This document shows, piece by piece, positions 58,618 to 64,000 of a stretch of DNA of 64,000 nucleotides; position 1 is the stretch's first letter; the number at the start of each line of letters is the position of its first letter. The position numbers were made by a program, and so were the translations under genes. The notes under the pieces were generated by a model that worked only from the letters and a program-made list of their open reading frames with translations, made no database searches and was not told the DNA's origin. This DNA comes from Thiomicrorhabdus marina (GTDB lineage Bacteria > Pseudomonadota > Gammaproteobacteria > Thiomicrospirales > Thiomicrospiraceae): NCBI RefSeq assembly GCF_017571465.1, contig NZ_JAGETV010000002.1, positions 62,001 through 126,000 of the forward strand. The letters are read 5' to 3'.

Positions 58618-59087
58618 TATTTATCTCCGCCTTCGGTAAATTTCACTAAAAACTGTCCAATCAACTCTTCTAATACAAGAGCCGACTGGGTATATTCAAT
58701 TTCGGAACCATTTTCCAGATACTCAAAGTCACCGCCCGGCGCGATGCCAACATATTGGTCACCCAACAATCCAGAAGTCAAAATCGCTGCCGACGAATCA
58801 CTAGATAGCTCGTTAAACTGTTGGTCAATTTGCATCCAGACACGCGCCTTAAAGGTTTTCTGGTCAATAGTGATATTGGTAACACGACCAATCACAACGC
58901 CACTCAGCTTAACCGGAGCACGCACTTTCAAACCGCCGATATTGCTAAACAGCGCCGTCACCTGATAGCTCGGCTTCTCTTTTAATGCGGTGAAGTTACT
59001 CACTTGCAAAGCAATCATTAGCAAAGCGGCGATGGTCATTAATACCAAAGCGCCAACCCAAATTTCCATTGTTGTTTTTTGTTTCAT
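58617..59087 (-). CDS. mlaD: MCE-domain protein MlaD
   Basis: The start MKQKTTMEIWVGALVL gives 156 residues; the longer frame upstream lacks family similarity. One membrane helix then the MCE domain (about 38-120; VTALFSNIGGLKVRAPVKLSGVVIGRV, in two parts). It forms the hexameric ring of the Mla transporter. Confidence 0.94.
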   Translation of the reverse strand: MKQKTTMEIWVGALVLMTIAALLMIALQVSNFTALKEKPSYQVTALFSNIGGLKVRAPVKLSGVVIGRVTNITIDQKTFKARVWMQIDQQFNELSSDSSAAILTSGLLGDQYVGIAPGGDFEYLENGSEIEYTQSALVLEELIGQFLVKFTEGGDK

Positions 59088-59126
59088 CTTGATTCCCAAG
59101 TCAATCCGAGCAGTCAGGCTCAAATC

Positions 59127-59921
59127 TTAGTCAAACATAATCGCAGTTAGAATAAAGTCTAGTCCAAGAACGCCGAGTGAAGCGTGGACAACGGTTCTTG
59201 TGGTCGCGCGGCTCACCCCTTCCGATGTCGGAATGGCGCTCACCCCTTGATAGAGCGAGATAATCGCAATCAAAATCGCGAAAGCGACCGACTTGATGAC
59301 GCCATTCATTACATCATCTTGCCAATCGACCGAGCTATTCATTTGTGACCAGAATGCACCTTCATCCACACCGAGCCAGCCAACACCGACCATATAACCG
59401 CCGATAATTCCCATCGCGGTAAACAGCAACGCCAACATCGGCAATGCAATCACTGACGCCATAAAGCGTGGCGCGTAGATATATTTAATCGGGTCAACCG
59501 CCATCATTTCCAAAGCGGAAACCTGCTCAGTGGAACGCATCAAACCGATTTCAGCGGTCAAGGCGGAACCGGCACGACCGGCAAACAACAGTGCAGCAAC
59601 CACCGGCCCGAGCTCTCTTAACAGCGACAGAGCGGTCATGGTGCCAACCGCTTCTTCGGAGTTATAATCAACCAGTACGTTATAGCCTTGCAGGCTCAAC
59701 ACCATGCCGACAAACAGACCGGCAGTCAGGATAATCGGCAGTGATAAAACACCGGCAATGTATAACTGTTTAATCCACAAATCAAAACGCAATAGCGCTA
59801 CGGGTAATGCCGGGAACAAGGAGACGGTAAATAAAGCCGCCTGCCCCAGAACCGCCAAAAAGTTAATAAACTTTGCGCCAATCGAGCCTAGAAACTGCGC
59901 AATAGAAAACTTATCAGACAT
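59127..59921 (-). CDS. mlaE: Phospholipid ABC transporter permease MlaE
   Basis: The protein has 264 residues with about five or six membrane helices. MlaE family motifs: GMVLSLQGYNVL, LLRELGPVVAALLFAGRAGS and GLMRSTEQVSALEMMAVDP. AAGGAA precedes the ATG. Between mlaF and mlaD. Confidence 0.95.
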   Translation of the reverse strand: MSDKFSIAQFLGSIGAKFINFLAVLGQAALFTVSLFPALPVALLRFDLWIKQLYIAGVLSLPIILTAGLFVGMVLSLQGYNVLVDYNSEEAVGTMTALSLLRELGPVVAALLFAGRAGSALTAEIGLMRSTEQVSALEMMAVDPIKYIYAPRFMASVIALPMLALLFTAMGIIGGYMVGVGWLGVDEGAFWSQMNSSVDWQDDVMNGVIKSVAFAILIAIISLYQGVSAIPTSEGVSRATTRTVVHASLGVLGLDFILTAIMFD

Positions 59922-59935
59922 GCATTTCCTTTAAG

Positions 59936-60757
59936 TTACTCGGCTCCGCCAGTGGCAGTGCGTGGGTTAGCTAATGATTGACGGTAATCTTCTTTAGCAA
60001 AATGAAACGGCACTGGACCGTCTGCCAATCCATGCACAAACTGATGCACAAACGGATTTGATTCCGCCAAAATGGTTTCTTTATCGCCTTGTGCAATGAT
60101 TTTGCCTTCTGAGATGACACAAACGTAATCGGCAATCGACAGCACCTCATCAACGTCATGCGAAACCACAACCGAGGTCAATCCAAGCGTATCATTCAGT
60201 TTGCCGATCAATTCAATCAACACCCCCATGGTAATCGGGTCTTGGCCAACAAAAGGTTCATCGTAAAAAATCATATCCGGGTCAAGCGCAATTGCACGCG
60301 CCAAAGCGACACGGCGCGACATACCACCGGAAAGCTGCGCCGGTTTAAGATGCCGTGCGCCACGTAAACCAACTGCTTGTAATTTCATCTGCACTAATGG
60401 ATTGATAATTTCTGCCGGTAACCTAGTGTGTTCTCGCAACGGAAAGGCGACATTATCAAACACATTCAAGTCAGCCAATAAAGCACCGCTTTGGAATAAC
60501 ATACCCATACGGCGACGCAATTCATACAACGGGCCGCGCTTTAACTTGTGAACATCTTCACCATCAACCAGAATGCGACCTTGATCCGGATCTAACTGGC
60601 CGGCAATCAACTTTAACAAGGTCGTTTTACCGGTGCCGCTCGGCCCCATAATCGCCGTCACCTTGCCTCGCGGAATCTGCAAGCTGATATTGTCGAAAAT
60701 CACTCGATCATCACGAGAAAAACTCAAACCTTCAATTTGTATTAAATTATCCGACAT
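59936..60757 (-). CDS. mlaF: Phospholipid ABC transporter ATP-binding protein MlaF
   Basis: The ATG gives 273 residues; an in-frame TTG lies two codons upstream. Walker A GPSGTGKTT, signature LSGGMSRR, Walker B MIFYDEPFVGQD, switch H in VVSHDVDEV. First gene of mlaFEDCB, which maintains outer-membrane lipid asymmetry. Confidence 0.95.
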   Translation of the reverse strand: MSDNLIQIEGLSFSRDDRVIFDNISLQIPRGKVTAIMGPSGTGKTTLLKLIAGQLDPDQGRILVDGEDVHKLKRGPLYELRRRMGMLFQSGALLADLNVFDNVAFPLREHTRLPAEIINPLVQMKLQAVGLRGARHLKPAQLSGGMSRRVALARAIALDPDMIFYDEPFVGQDPITMGVLIELIGKLNDTLGLTSVVVSHDVDEVLSIADYVCVISEGKIIAQGDKETILAESNPFVHQFVHGLADGPVPFHFAKEDYRQSLANPRTATGGAE

Positions 60758-60956
60758 GCTCAAGGCAACCTAACATTCTTATTATCTAATTTACACTCAG
60801 CCGACCGCTTCAACCGTGTCATTTTTGCAACACAGGTGCGAGAATGCGACTAAGTTTACCGACTCAAACACATAAGGAAAAGCAAAAATGCTGAATACAA
60901 GCTGGCGAGATTAATTCGTTGCAAAGTTACGACAAATGCCAAAATCCGCATTTATT

Positions 60957-61583
60957 TCAATACCCGAGTAATTCCGCAACGGTTTTTAAATTTGTTATCG
61001 ATGCAATGTCCACCTCAGCATCTGCAATACAAACCGGTACTGCTGTAGCTTGTGGTAATGACTGCATAAACGACATCAACAAAGCACTCTGTTCCTTACC
61101 ATCGCTTGGCAAACGTTCAAGCCAACACAGAGGCTCGCCAGAAACAATTCTGTCTTGCTGCTGCCAAGTCCAACCCGGTAGTTGTAAATGACGGGAAACC
61201 AAACTGACCGGATAACCTGCAATCTCAGCTTCTGGCAATCGCTCTTCGGCAAGTACAACCACCCTGATTATCGCTTCAGCAATGTCACTTCCTTTCAAAA
61301 AGCCAAGTAGAATTTGCAAGGCTTCTATCTCGGTTTCCTCTGCAACAAACAGTAAAAAATTATGTTCATTGACGCAATCGACGAAATCTTCCAAAGCATC
61401 TTGATCTATTCGTCCGTCCGGCATCAACTTTTGCCACTCAATAGAAGGTACGCACGCCAAACGAAAATGGTTGAGGTAAAAATCAAAAAACCAATCACTC
61501 GGCAAATCTGTTGGATAAAAATCCGGCTGCCAAGCACTAAACGCCCAGCCAAGAGGACTAATTTCCGTATTCTGTAAAGACTT
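60957..61583 (-). CDS. DUF72-like protein
   Basis: The ATG preceded by AGG gives 208 residues; a longer frame up to 61721 has no ribosome-binding site. The N-terminal GWAFSAWQPDFYPTDLPSDWFFDFYLNHF resembles the start of DUF72/YecE proteins (G-x-x-x-W-x-x-x-FYP), but the rest is shorter and diverged, so the family call is tentative. It lies between the divergent mla and yrbG-kdsC-lptC operons. Function unknown. Confidence 0.6.
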   Translation of the reverse strand, partial: KSLQNTEISPLGWAFSAWQPDFYPTDLPSDWFFDFYLNHFRLACVPSIEWQKLMPDGRIDQDALEDFVDCVNEHNFLLFVAEETEIEALQILLGFLKGSDIAEAIIRVVVLAEERLPEAEIAGYPVSLVSRHLQLPGWTWQQQDRIVSGEPLCWLERLPSDGKEQSALLMSFMQSLPQATAVPVCIADAEVDIASITNLKTVAELLGY

Positions 61584-61807
61584 CATCACTAACCTGCTTA
61601 ACAAAACATAATCGGCGCCCATTGTAGGGTTTACGTTATTAAATTTCCATTTCGAGACCACATACAACAGAGAGCAGCCTGTCGTAAAAGCAATAACCAT
61701 TACTATAGAATGGTTAAGCACAGCTATAAATAAGTTTTATCCCCCTTCCCTATTTCAGCTATAATTCGTGCAACTTCAAAATTTTGAATGCCAAAAGTTA
61801 ACAAATT

Positions 61808-62803
61808 ATGACAATGACATCACTTATTCTTCCAAGCCTGCTTTTGCTTATTGGCTTAGCCTTACTGGTATGGAGCTCGGATATTTTTATTGACGGTGCC
61901 GCCAGTACGGCAACCCACTTAAACATCTCACCACTGGTTATTGGTGTCGTTGTCCTAGGTTTTGGTACTTCCATGCCGGAAATCGTCGTCGCCACCCTTG
62001 CTTCTTTGGATGGCAGTCCCGGCATTGCAATCGGTAATGCCGTCGGCTCCAATATCGCCAATATCGGTCTGGTATTAGGGTTAACCGCGCTGATTGCACC
62101 GGTCATTGTAAAATCCTCGATTCTAAAACGCGAATTGCCGATTCTTTTGGCGATTTCTGTCGGCGTCTACTTACTGGTTCTTGACGGTAATCTGGATGTT
62201 TTGAACGGCATTATCTTATTATTGGCTCTCGTCGTGGTCATGTTCTGGATGATTAAAGCCAATAAGTCGATGGACCCTTCCGACCCAATGGCGCAAGAAA
62301 CCTTGCAAGAAATGGAAGATATGCCGGAATTAAGCATGAAAAAATCGCTGATTTTCCTAATTGGCGGCCTGCTTATTTTAATGATTAGCGCCAAAATGAT
62401 GGTCGCCGGTGCCGTCGAGATTGCCCATTATTTTGAAGTGCCGGAAGTTGTGATCGGTCTGACCATTATCGCTATCGGCACTAGCTTGCCGGAATTGGCC
62501 GCAGCGATTGCCGCAGCGCGTAAAAACGAAGCCGATTTAATTATCGGCAATATCGTCGGTTCAAACTTATTCAATATTCTTGCGGTCATGGCTGTACCGG
62601 CCTTATTGGCGCCAAGCGTTCTAGAACCGGAAATCCTCCGTATCGACATGGTGGTCATGCTTGGATTTACCCTAGCGATGTTGATATTCGCGCTACCGTT
62701 ACGTGGACAAGCGAGCATCGACCGTACCCGCGGTTTATTGTTAAGCGCCGCCTTCTTCGGTTATCTGTATATGCTATATTTACGCTCCACCGGTGGAATG
62801 TAA
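61808..62803 (+). CDS. yrbG: Sodium/calcium antiporter-family protein YrbG
   Basis: The protein has 331 residues with ten membrane helices. It has the two inverted CaCA repeats: GFGTSMPEIVVATLASLDGSPGIAIGNAVGSNIANIG and AIGTSLPELAAAIAAARKNEADLIIGNIVGSNLFNI (each split here by usual variation). It belongs to the K-independent Ca2+:cation antiporter family. As in E. coli it heads the kdsC-lptC cluster, but a MITE-like element lies between it and kdsC. Confidence 0.93.
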   Translation: MTMTSLILPSLLLLIGLALLVWSSDIFIDGAASTATHLNISPLVIGVVVLGFGTSMPEIVVATLASLDGSPGIAIGNAVGSNIANIGLVLGLTALIAPVIVKSSILKRELPILLAISVGVYLLVLDGNLDVLNGIILLLALVVVMFWMIKANKSMDPSDPMAQETLQEMEDMPELSMKKSLIFLIGGLLILMISAKMMVAGAVEIAHYFEVPEVVIGLTIIAIGTSLPELAAAIAAARKNEADLIIGNIVGSNLFNILAVMAVPALLAPSVLEPEILRIDMVVMLGFTLAMLIFALPLRGQASIDRTRGLLLSAAFFGYLYMLYLRSTGGM

Positions 62804-62810
62804 CCTCACA

Positions 62811-62960
62811 GGGTCTGTTGAAAATTCGATCAAATAGAATGACTACAAGGTGAATTGGCTTCAGCCAAGAGAGGGCACTCTGGGGTGTTTATCACGATTT
62901 TCGCCTTGTTGGACGCAAAAATGATTGTGGCAGAACCTAATTATGAATTTTCAACAGACC
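62811..62960. mobile_element. MITE-like element, copy B
   Basis: About 150 bp with terminal inverted repeats: left GGGTCTGTTGAAAATTCGAT, right reversed GGTCTGTTGAAAATTCATAA. Its right 90 bp matches the right part of copy A at 40505-40769 almost base for base. The left end matches the internal repeat of copy A (GTTGAAAA.TCG.TCAAATAG), so it may be a deletion derivative. It fills the space between yrbG and kdsC. Confidence 0.8.
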
Positions 62961-62982
62961 GTAGCAATAAGCGAGACGACTC

Positions 62983-63528
62983 ATGCAAATCGACGCAAAC
63001 ATCGCCGCCAAGGCGCAAAAAATTAAATTTCTTATTCTTGATGTCGACGGCGTCTTGACCGATAACCGCCTGTACTACAGCGATGACGGTATTGAGACCA
63101 AAACCTTTTACACTCGTGACGGCCACGGCATGGTCATGCTTAAGAAAAGCGGCGTCGATATCGGCATCATTACCGGGCGTAAATCACAATTGGTGGCTAA
63201 CCGTTGTCGAGACTTGAAAATCGAACACCTATACCAAGGTGTGCCGGATAAATTACCAAGTTTTTTGGATTTAGTTTCTAAACTGGGTCTAGAATTGGAT
63301 GAAATTGGTTATGTCGGCGACGATATTCTTGACCTACCAATCTTAAAACGCGTCGGCCTAAGCGTCACACCGGCGGATGGCGAAGACGAAGTAAAATCGC
63401 GTGTTGACTATGTTTCCAAGTATATCGGCGGTAAAGGCGTGGTTCGAGAAGTGTGCGAAATCATTATGCGCTCGCAAGGCACTTTCCAACAACACATGGA
63501 CTTCTACCTACGCGATCTTGAAGATTAA
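62983..63528 (+). CDS. kdsC: 3-deoxy-D-manno-octulosonate 8-phosphate phosphatase KdsC
   Basis: The protein has 181 residues. HAD-superfamily motifs: FLILDVDGVLTDNRLYY (nucleophile and acid Asp), IITGRKSQLV, the conserved lysine region QGVPDKLPSF and GYVGDDILDLPIL. It dephosphorylates KDO-8-phosphate in lipopolysaccharide core synthesis. kdsD, which precedes it in E. coli, is not in the window. Confidence 0.96.
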   Translation: MQIDANIAAKAQKIKFLILDVDGVLTDNRLYYSDDGIETKTFYTRDGHGMVMLKKSGVDIGIITGRKSQLVANRCRDLKIEHLYQGVPDKLPSFLDLVSKLGLELDEIGYVGDDILDLPILKRVGLSVTPADGEDEVKSRVDYVSKYIGGKGVVREVCEIIMRSQGTFQQHMDFYLRDLED

Positions 63529-63534
63529 TTACTA

Positions 63535-63562
63535 ACAGAGCCAGCATTTTGCTGGCTTCTGT
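63535..63562 (+). terminator. Hairpin between kdsC and lptC
   Basis: ACAGAGCCAGCA-TTT-TGCTGGCTTCTGT is a long near-perfect inverted repeat, but it is not followed by a T run. It may attenuate rather than stop transcription into lptC. Confidence 0.4.
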
Positions 63563-63614
63563 GTATCTGAAGCACCTATAATTATCTTAATTCCCTCTCA
63601 AAATAAGCAGTGCT

Positions 63615-64000
63615 ATGCGACTTTCCAAAAGCCATCTACTGATTCTTAGCCTTGCCCTAGCGGCTTTTGCACTGTGGCTTAATATTTGGCTTGAATCCAA
63701 TCAGCAAGAACAGGAAGACACACCTCAAACCCTAGCCGAACAGGCGGTATGGCAGTTCAAGGATACTCAACTCTGGTTGCCAAGTATTCAGACGGCAGAC
63801 AACGAAAATGGTGAACACGGCCAACAAGACACTAACTTGTACTTCTACGCAAAACAGATTACCTATCAACAACAGCACAACACCCAGATTGAAACCCTTA
63901 ATCTGGCTAGCTATTCGGCAAACCAGTTCAATTTAATCAGTAGCGACCAAGCACAAATCGATAAAAACCAGAGTATGCAATTCACCCAGCAAGAAAATCC
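63615..64000 (+). CDS. lptC: LPS export protein LptC (partial at window end)
   Basis: The frame is open to the right edge, about 128 codons. It starts MRLSKSHLLILSLALAAFALW, a single membrane anchor, then a periplasmic region consistent with LptC. Position after kdsC agrees. The sequence beyond the anchor is weakly conserved, so context carries much of the call. Confidence 0.85.
   Translation, partial: MRLSKSHLLILSLALAAFALWLNIWLESNQQEQEDTPQTLAEQAVWQFKDTQLWLPSIQTADNENGEHGQQDTNLYFYAKQITYQQQHNTQIETLNLASYSANQFNLISSDQAQIDKNQSMQFTQQEN

Noticed and set aside
62855..63058. A 67-codon plus-strand frame overlapping MITE copy B and kdsC
   Set aside because: It runs through the mobile element into kdsC in another frame and has no family features.

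Overview
The window is a chromosomal segment of a Gram-negative gammaproteobacterium. The gene order mla-ibaG-murA-hisGD, yrbG-kdsC-lptC, ffh|ypjD-yfjD, rpsP-rimM-trmD-rplS and petABC is typical of that class. The moderate GC, the RegBA-type pair, the complete bc1 complex, the Pst system with enlarged permeases and the polar-flagellum-type genes suggest a marine Thiomicrospira/Hydrogenovibrio/Thiomicrorhabdus-like organism. The genus is inference; no rRNA gene is present to test it.

Layout. 1-1.17 kb: end of a RegB-like sensor kinase and its RegA-like regulator. 1.18-8.74 kb (minus): pstC-pstA-pstB-phoU-phoB-phoR, preceded by two tandem Pho boxes and a correctly spaced -10 element. 9.1-16.0 kb: a nitrogen-control block of glnA, methyltransferase-glnE and glnK-amtB. 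glnA and glnK each have a sigma-54-type promoter and an upstream TGCACCATAA half-site for NtrC. 16.2-18.0 kb: an orphan FliL-like protein, a hypothetical and a short flagellin. 18.3-21.7 kb: valS and an SH3/coiled-coil anchor protein. 21.8-22.8 kb: a DUF4382 lipoprotein. 23.0-27.8 kb: four tandem prepilin-like genes, the most unusual part of the window. 27.9-32.9 kb: dsbC, a periplasmic binding protein with a hybrid histidine kinase, and xerD. 33-36.5 kb: rplS-trmD-rimM-rpsP and ffh. 36.8-40.5 kb: ypjD-like, CNNM/CorC, inositol-phosphatase-like and DoxX-like genes. 40.8-45.6 kb: two FadL paralogues flanking a VolA-like surface lipase. 45.7-54.3 kb: radA, an FMN glutamate-synthase-like protein, petABC, a Nif3 protein and hisDG. 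54.4-60.8 kb: murA, ibaG, a YadGH-type exporter and mlaFEDCB. 61-64 kb: a DUF72-like protein, yrbG, kdsC and the start of lptC.

Candidate new system. The four tandem genes at 22999-27759 each begin with a type IV prepilin-like N-terminus (one lacks Glu+5, as minor pseudopilins of the GspK/PilX type do). All four then carry a related PCP-D-x-D-x-(D/N)G calcium-loop-like module. The last two continue into large extra domains: a proline-rich linker plus an acidic beta-type domain in one, and an RTX-like row of GDGND repeats in the other. They look like a dedicated set of large, calcium-binding (pseudo)pilins, possibly a pilus-tip or surface adhesion complex. A disulfide isomerase (dsbC) is encoded next to them.

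Two families of small repeats are also visible. One is a roughly 50-80 bp palindromic element (three copies) ending in TTAGGGAA..CAGAATAAGTCC. The other is a MITE-like element (two copies) with GGTCTGTTGAAAATTC terminal inverted repeats. One MITE copy sits exactly between two convergent stop codons. The other lies where kdsD is found in E. coli.
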